A stretch of 64,000 nt of DNA. It comes from Dyadobacter luteus. Lineage in GTDB: Bacteria; Bacteroidota; Bacteroidia; Cytophagales; Spirosomataceae. A program made the position numbers and the translations under genes. The DNA is taken from positions 62,001 through 126,000 of the forward strand of contig NZ_QNUL01000014.1 in NCBI RefSeq assembly GCF_003383615.1. Direction: 5' to 3'. Shown piece by piece: positions 1-8,940 of the stretch (within the stretch, counting starts at the first letter, position 1; each line of letters starts with the position of its first letter). A model generated the notes under the pieces. The model was not told the origin of the DNA. It saw nothing but the letters and a program-made list of their open reading frames with translations, and searched no databases.

Positions 1-395
1 TGTTTCATAGCCGCCACAGCGATTTTTTGCAGTCTTCCCAGATTTACAACCCGATTCAGTGATTCCTTTATAGTATTGGTGGTAACAATGAAATCAATCC
101 GGTCTACTCCCATTTCGGTCATCTTCTCTACCATCCATTCATTTCGTTCTGCTTTTTTGGTGGGAGCAATGGCCATATTTACAGCATAACCGCGGCGGGG
201 AATCAATTCAGATTCTAATATATTGTATTTGATCTTCTTTCCCTGCACATCCAGCTGACATTTTTGAAGAAGTCCCTGACCATCTGTTATATATATGATA
301 TCACCACTCATAAGACGCAATACTTTTGTGCAATGTCTCGCTTCTTCTTCGTCCAGTTCGTTGGATTTATGTTCAGTTTTATAAAATAAGTGCAT
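1..395 (-). CDS. rsmE: 16S rRNA (uracil-1498-N3)-methyltransferase, N-terminal part (cut by window edge)
   Basis: This is the first 131 codons of a SPOUT-family methyltransferase that methylates U1498 of 16S rRNA using S-adenosylmethionine. The translation begins MHLFYKT and carries the RsmE N-terminal signature around residues 18-32 (EEARHCTKVLRLMSGD) followed by the typical KKAERNEWMVEKMTEMGVDR stretch (about residues 85-104), which is conserved at the start of the knotted catalytic domain. The SAM-binding C-terminal half lies outside the window. The ATG at 393-395 (reverse strand) is the only good start. The gene is divergent from glnA across a 386-bp AT-rich gap. Assignment is from motifs alone but is fairly sure. 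Confidence 0.85.
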   Translation of the reverse strand, partial: MHLFYKTEHKSNELDEEEARHCTKVLRLMSGDIIYITDGQGLLQKCQLDVQGKKIKYNILESELIPRRGYAVNMAIAPTKKAERNEWMVEKMTEMGVDRIDFIVTTNTIKESLNRVVNLGRLQKIAVAAMK

Positions 396-781
396 ATTAC
401 CTCTCAATGTTAATATTGGAATTCCCTGTTTTTCAAAAGTATAAATATTTATAAGTAATAACGATCTCAAAAAGTAACAATTCCAAGATTGCTGTAATTT
501 AAAGTTAAACCTGTTTATAGGATTTTACGACGATCAAAGAAGCAAACAGCTTTTTTTTAAGCCTGTTTTGATCAGTTTTACAAAAAACAGTATTTGTTAA
601 TAAAATAAACAAACCTCATTAAAATTATTAAAATAGTGCAGTTTTTGCTGACAATACTACAACTAACACAATAAAATTCTGTATTTGATTAAATTTTATT
701 AGTTTTTATTTCTTGCAATTACATTTTTGCATTAATATTGTGTCGTTATAATTATTCGTCACCACCTTATCTAGTATTATT
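396..781. other. Intergenic region between rsmE and glnA, with repeated CTGTTT/AAACAG motifs
   Basis: This 386-bp AT-rich gap separates the divergent rsmE and glnA genes and contains no convincing reading frame or RNA gene. It holds four copies of the hexamer CTGTTT or its complement AAACAG (511-516, 544-549, 563-568, 585-590). The second and third form an inverted pair, and TTTGTT/AACAAA lies just after (593-598, 608-613). A plausible glnA promoter lies at 713-740. The motifs may be regulatory or may be chance in AT-rich DNA. Confidence 0.4.
713..740 (+). promoter_or_regulatory. Possible glnA promoter
   Basis: TTG at 713-715 is followed, after 17 bp, by TAATATTG at 733-740, seven of eight matches to the Bacteroidota -7 box TAnnTTTG. 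The spacer is slightly shorter than the usual 19 bp or so. Transcription would begin about 35 bp before the glnA start codon. Confidence 0.35.
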
Positions 782-1792
782 ATGTCAAAATCCAAGCTGG
801 AATATATTTGGTTGGATGGCCACAAGCCGACCCAAGGTTTACGTAGCAAAACCAAAATTGAAGACAATTTTAGCGGCAAACTTGAAGATTGCAGCAACTG
901 GTCATTTGATGGTTCATCAACAGAGCAAGCTCTTGGCGGTTCGTCTGACTGTCTTCTTAAACCAGTTTACATTATTCCGGATCCACAGCGCAGAGATGCC
1001 TATTTGGTAATGTGCGAAGTTTTGAACGCAGACGGAACTCCTCACGTAACAAACGGTCGTGCTACGATTGAAGATGACGATAACGATTTCTGGTTTGGTT
1101 TTGAGCAGGAATATTTCCTTTGGGATGACGAAACGAACAAGCCTCTTGGTTTCCCTGCAAACGGATATCCTGCACCACAAGGACCATACTATTGCTCAGT
1201 AGGTGCTAAAAATGCATTCGGACGTGAAATCATTGAAGAGCATCTTGATGCTTGCCTTGATGCTGGTCTTAATGTAGAAGGTATCAATGCAGAGGTTGCT
1301 GCTGGTCAGTGGGAATTCCAGATCTTTGCAAAAGGTGCTCAGGAAGCTGGTGACCAAATCTGGCTGGGACGTTACCTGTTGGAGCGCATCGGTGAGAAAT
1401 ATGGTGTTTCTATCAACTGGCATTGCAAGCCTCTTGGCGATTTGGATTGGAATGGTAGCGGTATGCACGCTAACTTCTCAAACACAGCTTTGAGAACTGC
1501 AGGTAGCAAAGAAGTATTCGATAAAGTTTGCGAATCTTTCCGTCCTGTTGTTAAAGAACACATCGACGTTTATGGTGCTGATAACCACCTTCGTTTGACT
1601 GGTAAGCACGAAACTGCAAGCATCCACGATTTCAGCTACGGTGTTTCTGACCGCGGTGCTTCAATTCGTATTCCTGTTCTTGTTCCTCAAAAAGGATGGA
1701 GCGGATACCTTGAAGATCGTCGTCCAAACTCGGCTGCTGATCCTTACAAAGTGGCAGCACGTATTATCAAAACTGTTAAGTCAGCTTTGTAA
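782..1792 (+). CDS. glnA: Glutamine synthetase, eukaryote-like type II
   Basis: ATP-dependent ligation of ammonia to glutamate in the cytoplasm. The 336-residue length and motifs fit the short GSII family rather than the roughly 470-residue GSI. The N-terminal beta-grasp part has WLDG (10-13) and LRSKTK (20-25). The catalytic domain has FGFEQEY (105-111, metal-binding Glu), WEFQI (177-181), NGSGMHAN (224-231) and RGASIRIP (291-298), ending with LEDRRPNSAADPY (310-322). There is no GSI-type adenylylation segment. A second, unrelated-length glutamine synthetase (GSIII) lies 670 bp downstream on the other strand and an ammonium channel lies 4.5 kb away, so this is a nitrogen-assimilation locus. 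A 14-bp-stem terminator follows directly. GSII enzymes are best known from eukaryotes and some bacteria. Confidence 0.95.
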   Translation: MSKSKLEYIWLDGHKPTQGLRSKTKIEDNFSGKLEDCSNWSFDGSSTEQALGGSSDCLLKPVYIIPDPQRRDAYLVMCEVLNADGTPHVTNGRATIEDDDNDFWFGFEQEYFLWDDETNKPLGFPANGYPAPQGPYYCSVGAKNAFGREIIEEHLDACLDAGLNVEGINAEVAAGQWEFQIFAKGAQEAGDQIWLGRYLLERIGEKYGVSINWHCKPLGDLDWNGSGMHANFSNTALRTAGSKEVFDKVCESFRPVVKEHIDVYGADNHLRLTGKHETASIHDFSYGVSDRGASIRIPVLVPQKGWSGYLEDRRPNSAADPYKVAARIIKTVKSAL

Positions 1793-1826
1793 TCAAGATA
1801 TAGAATTAAAGTTTTCTGCCGAAGAC

Positions 1827-1859
1827 ACAAAAAAACCACCTTTACGGTGGTTTTTTTGT
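1827..1859. terminator. Bidirectional rho-independent terminator between glnA and the 1876-2427 gene
   Basis: A perfect 14-bp stem (1827-1840 with 1846-1859) encloses a 5-nt loop. The arms end in runs of seven A and seven T, so the structure works for both converging genes. Confidence 0.85.
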
Positions 1860-1875
1860 TTAACCAAAAGGGTGT

Positions 1876-2427
1876 TTATTCCTCATCCTCAGCGGTAAAG
1901 GAATATAATGTAGTATCCAGCTGAATACGACCTGCATTAAAGCGTATGATAAAATCGTTGATAGTCTTCTCGTTAATCTCCGATTTATTCAAGCCAACTT
2001 CAAGGCCAATTCCGTACTCGAACTTGTCGTCAGTGATTACATGTTCCTTGACTTTGATCTCTTCATTTTCCTCAATCTCTTCAATGAATTCGGTCAGAAG
2101 AATTTCTGCTTCTTCATCCTGTTCTGGATCTTCTTTATAATTCTCGGGTCTTTCGTCTGGAGAAATATAATCAGGCATTTCCTTCTGCAGTCTCTCCAGA
2201 GCTGCATCGTATACAAGTGTCGAATGGTGTAGTCTCAAAGTGTATATCAATGCGTCGTAAACTACTTCCTTCTCTTTGTAATAACCCACAAACTGCACAT
2301 GTGCATGCTCGTTGTTCTCTTCTTCCTCCTCTTCAAATTCATCAGCTACGTAAACAAAGTTCAATCGTTCAGCTTTACATTCTGCCTTAAGCTGAGCAAT
2401 TTCTTCTGGATCAAATCCCGGATTCAT
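1876..2427 (-). CDS. Acidic conserved hypothetical protein
   Basis: A 183-residue soluble protein of unknown function. It is strikingly acidic: a run of Glu near residues 32-37, another acidic segment around 98-120, and DEE at the C-terminus. No signal peptide, membrane segment or catalytic motif is visible. The middle (about residues 40-80) reads like a small alpha/beta fold with alternating hydrophobics. It lies 35 bp downstream of glnN on the same strand and probably shares its transcript, then ends at the bidirectional terminator shared with glnA. The position between two glutamine synthetase genes suggests co-expression with nitrogen assimilation, but that is inference only. Confidence 0.7.
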   Translation of the reverse strand: MNPGFDPEEIAQLKAECKAERLNFVYVADEFEEEEEENNEHAHVQFVGYYKEKEVVYDALIYTLRLHHSTLVYDAALERLQKEMPDYISPDERPENYKEDPEQDEEAEILLTEFIEEIEENEEIKVKEHVITDDKFEYGIGLEVGLNKSEINEKTINDFIIRFNAGRIQLDTTLYSFTAEDEE

Positions 2428-2462
2428 AATTTTAAATTATAAGTTTTGAGCATTGTTAAAAT

Positions 2463-4649
2463 TTATTCCAAAAATAGCATTTCGCGGTATTTTGCCAAAG
2501 GCCAGTCTTCATCATCTATCAATAATTCCAGCTTATCTACATGATAACGTATTTCTTCAAAATACCCTTTTACTTCTGAGCCATACAATTTAGCTTTTTC
2601 AAACAAGTCATCCACATTATTTGCTTTCTTTCTTGCTTCAGTCATTTCGTGAACAAGTCGTTTAATCACAACCACATGTGATGAAATGTCCTTGATGATT
2701 TCTTTGATAGGCTCTGCCTCTTCAAGCATATCCAGATCCGTCAGCGAACGGGCAGTTTGTGCTAGTTTGAACTGATATTTTACTACCGTAGAGACAATGT
2801 GATTTAATGCAAGGTCACCAATAACCCGCGACTCAATCTGCAATTTCTTTACATAATTTTCAAGTTCAATTTCATAACGGGCATGCAGCTCGCGGCTAGT
2901 GAGTACCCCGGTTTTTTCAAAAGCTTTGATTGTTCCATCGGTAACATAGGCAAACAACGCATCATATGTTTCACGAATGTTGCTCAGTCCGCGTTCAGCA
3001 GCCTCTTTCACCCACTCCTCAGAATATCCGTTTCCTTCAAAAAGGATTTTCTTCGTTTCGGTGAAATAGCGTTTCAAGATTTCTACTGTGGCTACCTTCT
3101 TTTCCTCTCCGGATGCCAGCCTTTCGTCCATTTCCTTTTTAAATTCCAGAAGCTGGTTGGCTACGATCGTATTCAATACAATCATTGGAGAAGCGCTGTT
3201 TTGTGCGCTTCCTACAGCACGGTATTCAAATTTATTCCCGGTGAAACAGAAAGGTGAAGTACGGTTACGGTCGGTATTATCTCTCTGCAAATTCGGTATC
3301 CGTGTGATACCCAACTTATAATAGAAGTTCTCCCCTTTTTCAAGTGTGATCTCTCCTTTGCTCACCAGCTCTTCTAACATACTTGTAAGTTCACCTCCAA
3401 GAAACACCGATACGATGGAAGGAGGTGCTTCGTTAGCCCCTAATCTATGTTCATTACCGGCTGAAGAAATCGAAGCACGCAACAGATCCGCATGGTCATG
3501 CACGGCTTTCACAACATTCAGAAGGAAGGTTAGGAACCTAAGGTTCTCTTTAGGTTTCGTAGTTGGTGCAAGAAGATTAATTCCCGTATCGGTAGACAGC
3601 GACCAGTTGTTATGCTTTCCGCTACCATTGATACCTGCAAACGGCTTCTCATGGAACAGAACCTGGAAATTATGCTTGTCACCAATTTTCTGCATCAAAT
3701 CCATGAGCAACGCGTTGTGGTCAATGGCAAGGTTTACTTCTTCAAAAGTAGGTGCACATTCAAACTGACCCGGAGCAACCTCGTTATGGCGCGTTCTTAC
3801 TGGAATTCCCAGCTTAAGTGCTTCAAACTCAAAGTCCACCATAAAAGCGTTTACTCTTGGAGATATAGAACCGAAATAATGATCATCCAATTGTTGTCCG
3901 CGCGCAGGGCTATGTCCGAAAACGGTACGACCAGCCATAAGTAGATCAGGACGTGCATAGTACAAGGCTTTATCTACCAGAAAGTATTCCTGTTCTATAC
4001 CTAGTGTTGGTGTTACTTTATCTACGTCACGGTTAAATAACTGACAAACAGAAGTCGCAGCCTTGTCCAGGATTACCAGTGAACGAAGAAGCGGCGCTTT
4101 GTAATCGAGCGCTTCGCCTGTATAGGAAATGAAAACAGAAGGTATACAAAGTGTTTTTCCGCCTGCGCCATTATCCATCAAAAATGCAGGTGAGCTGGGA
4201 TCCCAGCCAGTATAACCTCTCGCTTCAAAAGTGGCTCGCAAACCTCCGCTTGGGAAAGAAGAAGCATCTGGCTCTTGTTGTACCAGGGCACTGCCCTTGA
4301 ATTTTTCAACGGCTTTTCCGTCAATAGTGAGGTCAAAGAATGAATCGTGTTTTTCTGCAGTAGTACCTGTTAAAGGTTGAAACCAGTGCGTGTAGTGGGT
4401 TGCGCCTTTGGAAATTGCCCATGATTTCATTGCTGCAGCGACTTCGTCTGCTACTTCTCTGTCAATAGTAGATCCTGATCTGATCGCATTTGATATTTTG
4501 GTATATGCCTCCGGGGAAAGCAGCGTCCGCATTACATCATCACTGAAGGTATTACTTGCGTACAGGTCTGCTACTTTTTCTGTGGGAGGGCTTAGGACGG
4601 GCGCTACGCGACCCTGAGCTATTTCAAAAGCTTTGGAACGAAATGTCAT
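2463..4649 (-). CDS. glnN: Glutamine synthetase type III
   Basis: A large (728 aa) dodecameric-type glutamine synthetase typical of Bacteroidota and cyanobacteria, making glutamine from glutamate, ammonia and ATP. Visible signatures are HYTHWFQPLTG (85-95) and the GSIII N-terminal domain, GIEQEYFLVD (217-226) with metal-binding Glu, NEVAPGQFECAP (289-300), and NGSGKHNNWS (341-350). A long helical C-terminal region (about 560-728) is characteristic of the family. The start ATG at 4649 has a perfect TAATTTTG -7 box 30 bp upstream. The downstream acidic protein is probably co-transcribed. A second synthetase, GSII, faces it, so the cell carries two unrelated isoforms side by side. Confidence 0.95.
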   Translation of the reverse strand: MTFRSKAFEIAQGRVAPVLSPPTEKVADLYASNTFSDDVMRTLLSPEAYTKISNAIRSGSTIDREVADEVAAAMKSWAISKGATHYTHWFQPLTGTTAEKHDSFFDLTIDGKAVEKFKGSALVQQEPDASSFPSGGLRATFEARGYTGWDPSSPAFLMDNGAGGKTLCIPSVFISYTGEALDYKAPLLRSLVILDKAATSVCQLFNRDVDKVTPTLGIEQEYFLVDKALYYARPDLLMAGRTVFGHSPARGQQLDDHYFGSISPRVNAFMVDFEFEALKLGIPVRTRHNEVAPGQFECAPTFEEVNLAIDHNALLMDLMQKIGDKHNFQVLFHEKPFAGINGSGKHNNWSLSTDTGINLLAPTTKPKENLRFLTFLLNVVKAVHDHADLLRASISSAGNEHRLGANEAPPSIVSVFLGGELTSMLEELVSKGEITLEKGENFYYKLGITRIPNLQRDNTDRNRTSPFCFTGNKFEYRAVGSAQNSASPMIVLNTIVANQLLEFKKEMDERLASGEEKKVATVEILKRYFTETKKILFEGNGYSEEWVKEAAERGLSNIRETYDALFAYVTDGTIKAFEKTGVLTSRELHARYEIELENYVKKLQIESRVIGDLALNHIVSTVVKYQFKLAQTARSLTDLDMLEEAEPIKEIIKDISSHVVVIKRLVHEMTEARKKANNVDDLFEKAKLYGSEVKGYFEEIRYHVDKLELLIDDEDWPLAKYREMLFLE

Positions 4650-4679
4650 TTCTACTATTGATTAAATATTATTTCTTCC

Positions 4680-4711
4680 CAAAATTATTTATTTAACCAT
4701 ACCATCTACAA
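4680..4711 (-). promoter_or_regulatory. Putative glnN promoter
   Basis: On the reverse strand TAATTTTG (4680-4687) matches the Bacteroidota -7 consensus TAnnTTTG exactly. TTG (4709-4711) lies 21 bp upstream of it. The glnN ATG is 30 bp downstream. Confidence 0.45.
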
Positions 4712-4735
4712 TTTATTCTGAAATTTTATGTTTTT

Positions 4736-4775
4736 ATCGCCTCTTTCCCCAATTCTGTTATGAATAGGAGGCGAT
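4736..4775 (+). terminator. Hairpin with T tract between divergent glnN and mtaB
   Basis: ATCGCCTC (4736-4743) pairs perfectly with GAGGCGAT (4768-4775), with a 24-nt loop, and a T run follows on the plus strand. It resembles a plus-strand terminator, but no plus-strand gene precedes it. It lies in the shared upstream region of two divergent genes, so a leader or DNA-level role is also possible. Confidence 0.35.
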
Positions 4776-4906
4776 TTTTTAGAATTTTCGAAAATTACGG
4801 AATGAGTGCGGGTGAAATGGATTGTCTGCATCCTGCCAATAGCATTAGGTTTTCCTCGTTGCGAGCATCTTCATGCTATTATTTAGTTCATTGAGCATAA
4901 AAGGTG

Positions 4907-4914
4907 TAATTTTG
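4907..4914 (+). promoter_or_regulatory. Putative mtaB -7 promoter box
   Basis: TAATTTTG is an exact match to the Bacteroidota TAnnTTTG box and lies 18 bp before the ATG chosen for mtaB. No good -33 element is seen at the standard distance. Confidence 0.4.
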
Positions 4915-4932
4915 CAGGATTAAGATTTGAAT

Positions 4933-6261
4933 ATGAAAAAAGTTGCTTTTTATACATTAGGATGTAAGCTCAATTATTCTGAAACCTCGTCAATCGGCCG
5001 CATGTTCGTCGATAAAGGGTACGAGAAGGTTGAGTTTAACCAGACACCAGATATTTTCATCATCAATACCTGCTCTGTCACTGACAACGCAGACAAGAAA
5101 TGCCGGAAGATTGTTCGCGAAGCGCAGAAGATTAATCCGGATGGCTATGTAGCAATTATTGGTTGCTACGCTCAGCTTAAACCAAAGGAAATTTCGGAAA
5201 TTCCAGGTGTTGATGCGGTTTTGGGGGCTGCGGAAAAATTCAGGCTTGTCGAGCTCATTGACACATTCGAAAAGGAGCCAGGGAATCATCCTGCCCAGAT
5301 TTTAGCTTCTCATATTGACGACGCTGTAGATTACCATACCTCCTATTCACTTAACGACAGAACCAGGACTTTTCTGAAGGTTCAGGATGGTTGTGATTAT
5401 CCATGTGCTTATTGCACGATACCTCTTGCACGAGGTAAGAGTCGTTCTGATACTGTGGCTAATGTCGTTGCAGCTGCTAAGGATGTAGCATCCCGGGGTG
5501 TGAAGGAGATTGTACTCACAGGAGTTAATATTGGTGATTTCGGCATTCAGTCGGGTGAGAAAAAGGAAACATTCCTGCAGCTCATTAAGGAATTGGATGA
5601 AGTGGAAGGCATTTCCAGATTCCGTATTTCATCAATCGAACCTAATCTTTTGACTGATGAAATCATAGAATTTGTAGCAGCTTCCAAAAGATTTGTTCCG
5701 CATTTCCATATTCCTCTTCAGTCGGGATCCAACAAAGTGCTGAGTCTGATGCGCCGTCGTTACAAACGTGAACTGTATACTGAACGTGTTGCGAAGATCA
5801 AATCGCTTATGCCTGACTGCTGTATAGGTGTAGATGTAATTGTTGGTCATCCCGGAGAAACCGAGGAGCTGTTCCTGGAAAGCTATCAATTTTTGAACGA
5901 GCTGGACATCTCATATCTACATGTATTTACTTACTCCGAACGGGAGAATACAACGGCAATTGCTATCAAACCCATAGTTCCGAAATCGCAACGTGCGGAT
6001 CGGTCTAAAATGTTGCACATACTGTCTGAGAAGAAGAAACGCTTTTTCTATGAACAACAGGTGGGAAAAATGGGGACTGTTCTGTTTGAAGACGAAGTAG
6101 AAAACGGGCAAATGTCAGGATTTACAGAAAACTATGTGCGTGTTGCAGTGAAGTACGATCCGTTATTGATTAACGAAACTAAAAAGGTTTATTACGATCA
6201 TTTGAATAGCGAAGGATTGATGGAAGTAACAGAAACTGAGGAGGAGATATTGGTACACTAA
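4933..6261 (+). CDS. mtaB: tRNA (N6-threonylcarbamoyladenosine-37-C2)-methylthiotransferase
   Basis: A radical-SAM methylthiotransferase that converts t6A37 to ms2t6A37 in ANN-decoding tRNAs. Domains in order: an N-terminal UPF0004 domain with cluster cysteines C11, C47 and C78, a radical-SAM core with CxxxCxxC (C154, C158, C161), and a C-terminal TRAM-like domain (about 375-430). LGCKLNYSET at the N-terminus separates the MtaB branch from MiaB and RimO. I start at the ATG at 4933 (442 aa), because the reading frame can only be extended six bases to a TTG. A bidirectional terminator shared with amt follows. Confidence 0.92.
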   Translation: MKKVAFYTLGCKLNYSETSSIGRMFVDKGYEKVEFNQTPDIFIINTCSVTDNADKKCRKIVREAQKINPDGYVAIIGCYAQLKPKEISEIPGVDAVLGAAEKFRLVELIDTFEKEPGNHPAQILASHIDDAVDYHTSYSLNDRTRTFLKVQDGCDYPCAYCTIPLARGKSRSDTVANVVAAAKDVASRGVKEIVLTGVNIGDFGIQSGEKKETFLQLIKELDEVEGISRFRISSIEPNLLTDEIIEFVAASKRFVPHFHIPLQSGSNKVLSLMRRRYKRELYTERVAKIKSLMPDCCIGVDVIVGHPGETEELFLESYQFLNELDISYLHVFTYSERENTTAIAIKPIVPKSQRADRSKMLHILSEKKKRFFYEQQVGKMGTVLFEDEVENGQMSGFTENYVRVAVKYDPLLINETKKVYYDHLNSEGLMEVTETEEEILVH

Positions 6262-6296
6262 TTCGTTACCCACTTTTTCAAACCTGTCATAAAAAT

Positions 6297-6323
6297 AAAA
6301 AACCCCGGATGCCGGGGTTTTTT
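6297..6323. terminator. Bidirectional terminator between mtaB and amt
   Basis: Six A plus CCCCGG (6297-6308), a 3-nt loop, then CCGGGG plus six T (6312-6323). The GC-rich core with A and T flanks can stop transcription from both converging genes. Confidence 0.85.
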
Positions 6324-6348
6324 ATTGAAATAATATCCAATTTATAGG

Positions 6349-7668
6349 TTAAGCTTCCACAAGGAATTCGTCGTGCTGACTGATATCCAAACCTACTTTT
6401 TCATCTGTTTCAGATACACGAAGTGGAAGGATCATATCAGTGATTTTAAGTAGTGCAAAAGATCCACCGAAAGCGAAGACTGATGCACCTATAAGGGCTA
6501 TTACGTGGTTGATGAAAAGCGTGGTTTCACCAAACGCCAATCCCTGGTCTACAACAGCAGGGTTAACACCGCTTGTTGCGAAAACACCTGTCAAAAGCAT
6601 CCCAACCATCCCGCCTACACCGTGGCAAGGGAACACATCCAGAGTATCATCCAGAGTTGAACGTGTGCGAAGATGCGCTACGTAGTTACTGATGATGGAA
6701 GCAACCACACCGATGAAGATAGATGAAGGAACAGTTACGAAACCAGCCGCTGGTGTGATAGCCACAAGACCTACAACAGCACCGATACAGAATCCAAGAG
6801 CAGATACCTTCTTACCTTTTGCAGCATCAAAAAGAACCCATGCAAGACCAGCAGCACCTGCAGCAGTGTTAGTAGTAGCGAAAGCTGAAACAGCCAATGG
6901 ACCAGCGGAAAGAGCAGAACCTGCGTTGAAACCGAACCATCCGAACCAAAGCAAACCAGTTCCCAAAAGTACAAACGGAATGTTAGCAGGAGGAAGAACG
7001 TGATCTTCAAGCAGAGACTTACGTCTTTTCAGATAAAGAGCGCCAGCCAAAGCAGCCCAGCCAGCAGACATGTGAACAACAGTACCACCTGCGAAGTCAA
7101 GTACACCCATTTTGAAAAGGATACCATCTGAGTGCCAGGTCATGTGAGCAAGAGGAGAGTAAACGAATACGCAGAACAAAATGATGAATAGAACGTAAGA
7201 GCGGAAATTTACACGTTCTGCCATTGAGCCTGTAACCAAAGCAGGTGTGATTACAGCAAATTTCAATTGGAACATCGCGAAAAGTGCGAAAGGAATTGTT
7301 CCCCATGCTGGCGCATCAAATACTCCTTTGAACATGAAGTAGGTCATTGGGTTACCGATAAACCCGCCGATGTCATCCCCAAATGCAAGGCTGAAACCAA
7401 ACACGATCCAGAGTACGCTGATCACACCCATTGCGATGAAGCTCTGAAGCATGGTTGAGATCACATTTTTGTTGTTCACCATTCCGCCATAGAAATAAGC
7501 AAGACCAGGTGTCATCAGAAGTACCAGGGCTGCAGATACCAGTAACCATGCGGTGTCACCGGAATCGATCCCCTCAGTGATAATCTGAGTTGGTACGTTG
7601 GGGGTAAATGCTCCCAGAATAGCAATTACCAGCAGAATGATCAGTGGAATGTAACTCCTTTTTTCCAT
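6349..7668 (-). CDS. amt: Ammonium transporter, Amt/Rh family
   Basis: A 439-residue inner-membrane channel conducting ammonium/ammonia. It has an N-terminal signal-like helix followed by eleven predicted membrane spans. The family's pore histidines are visible as H199 (GGTVVHMSAGWAAL) and H349 (PCHGVGGM), with the signature FGFNAGSALSA at 245-255. The cytosolic tail after about residue 410 is short and polar. No glnK/PII gene sits beside it, unlike the common amtB-glnK pair. It lies 45 bp downstream of the outer-membrane porin gene on the same strand, and the two are probably one operon providing outer- and inner-membrane passage for a nitrogen source. Confidence 0.95.
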   Translation of the reverse strand: MEKRSYIPLIILLVIAILGAFTPNVPTQIITEGIDSGDTAWLLVSAALVLLMTPGLAYFYGGMVNNKNVISTMLQSFIAMGVISVLWIVFGFSLAFGDDIGGFIGNPMTYFMFKGVFDAPAWGTIPFALFAMFQLKFAVITPALVTGSMAERVNFRSYVLFIILFCVFVYSPLAHMTWHSDGILFKMGVLDFAGGTVVHMSAGWAALAGALYLKRRKSLLEDHVLPPANIPFVLLGTGLLWFGWFGFNAGSALSAGPLAVSAFATTNTAAGAAGLAWVLFDAAKGKKVSALGFCIGAVVGLVAITPAAGFVTVPSSIFIGVVASIISNYVAHLRTRSTLDDTLDVFPCHGVGGMVGMLLTGVFATSGVNPAVVDQGLAFGETTLFINHVIALIGASVFAFGGSFALLKITDMILPLRVSETDEKVGLDISQHDEFLVEA

Positions 7669-7713
7669 TGTTGTAGATGTTATAATGTTTATAGATTTTA
7701 AGAAGGTATTTGA

Positions 7714-8940
7714 TTAAAATTTGTAAATAAGTGCCACTCCGAAAGTAGTTTGGCTATTTTTTGTCCAGTCGCCTTTTGAATCTTCGAATTGTTGTGACTG
7801 GTTGCCTCCTAGTTTAGGGTATACATCCATTCTGAATTCAGGCTTAACAAGGATATGTCCGTCAGCAAGATTGATATTACCGGTAATTGTAACGGAGTTA
7901 ACGCTCGTTCCGATGCTTGGATTTTCTGCACCCGGACCTTGTGGTTTTGCCACCAGCCCTCTTACCGCCTTATCATTGTTAAAGTATTCATAGCGAGCTC
8001 CAATTCCGAAGTTATCGCTGATGGCTGTGTTTGCGTAAAGCGCTACCCCACCCCATGCTTCAGTGTCTATCGGTCCGCCGCCGCCCTGGAAGTCACCTTT
8101 TTGTGCTCCGTAAGAAGCATTCAACCCCAAAAGGAACTTCTCAGTTACCTGATAACTCGTTGCAAGGTCGAACATTGTGTAAGATGCGCTTGGCGTTATT
8201 CCATTCTCTTCACTTGGATTAGCTTCGTTACTGTTGATGAAGTTAACGTAGACGTTCCAGTTCTCAACAGGAGAAAGGTAAAGCTGACTGATGATCCCCT
8301 TCTTTCTGTTGTTGTCTTCAATACCATCTACATTGTTAACCACACCCACCATTAAAGAAGCTCGGTCAGAAAAAGCGTAGGTTGCTTTAAGACCTGTGTG
8401 ATAAAATGGGCCGTTGTTGAACTGATTAGATAGTGAGTAGTTGAAGTTCGCAGGAGCATCAATTACCTCATATCCGATGTGTGTTCCGAACTGACCCGCC
8501 GTCATCGAAAATTTGTCGGTAAACTTATACGTGAAGTACGCTTGCTTAATGGCAAGAGCCGTACTGAATACTGCGTTACCATAGTTACCCATATTGGCAT
8601 TCGGACCAAATGTAAGATCTACAACTGCTTCCGATTTGCTGTTTGTATAGGCAACTCTGGTCTGAACAAGTCCTAGTGAAAACTGACCGCTTCTTGTATC
8701 AAAAACCCTTGCTGTTCCGGCCGCGCCGCCATTGCTGCGAGACAGGGGCTTGTTGAAATTAGCGGAGTAGTAAGAATCCAAATAACCTGAAAAAGCGAAT
8801 GCGCCTTTGGATTCTTCGTCCTCTTTCACTTCTGCAACAGTTGTCAAGGTGTCGGCCTTTGTCTTGTGATCTTCAAATGACTTTGTAAAACCCAAAAATG
8901 GTATCATTAAAGATAATACTGTGCAATAGACTTTTTTCAT
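7714..8940 (-). CDS. Outer-membrane beta-barrel porin, OmpL/BBP2-like
   Basis: A 408-residue protein with a cleavable signal peptide (MKKVYCTVLSLMIPFLGFTKS). After a short charged linker it shows alternating beta strands rich in aromatic and Gly residues, for example FSGYLDSYYSANFNKP near 48-63. It ends in a C-terminal strand FGVALIYKF with terminal Phe, the usual outer-membrane barrel sorting signal. This matches the putative beta-barrel porin-2 group common in Bacteroidota beside amt genes. It would admit small solutes such as ammonium or amino compounds to the periplasm. It is probably the first gene of a porin-amt operon. Substrate specificity cannot be read from sequence. Confidence 0.8.
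   Translation of the reverse strand: MKKVYCTVLSLMIPFLGFTKSFEDHKTKADTLTTVAEVKEDEESKGAFAFSGYLDSYYSANFNKPLSRSNGGAAGTARVFDTRSGQFSLGLVQTRVAYTNSKSEAVVDLTFGPNANMGNYGNAVFSTALAIKQAYFTYKFTDKFSMTAGQFGTHIGYEVIDAPANFNYSLSNQFNNGPFYHTGLKATYAFSDRASLMVGVVNNVDGIEDNNRKKGIISQLYLSPVENWNVYVNFINSNEANPSEENGITPSASYTMFDLATSYQVTEKFLLGLNASYGAQKGDFQGGGGPIDTEAWGGVALYANTAISDNFGIGARYEYFNNDKAVRGLVAKPQGPGAENPSIGTSVNSVTITGNINLADGHILVKPEFRMDVYPKLGGNQSQQFEDSKGDWTKNSQTTFGVALIYKF

Noticed and set aside
7855..8355. Plus-strand open frame of 166 codons inside the porin gene
   Set aside because: It lies entirely opposite a clear porin coding sequence, has no family motif, and its residue composition is that of a shadow frame.
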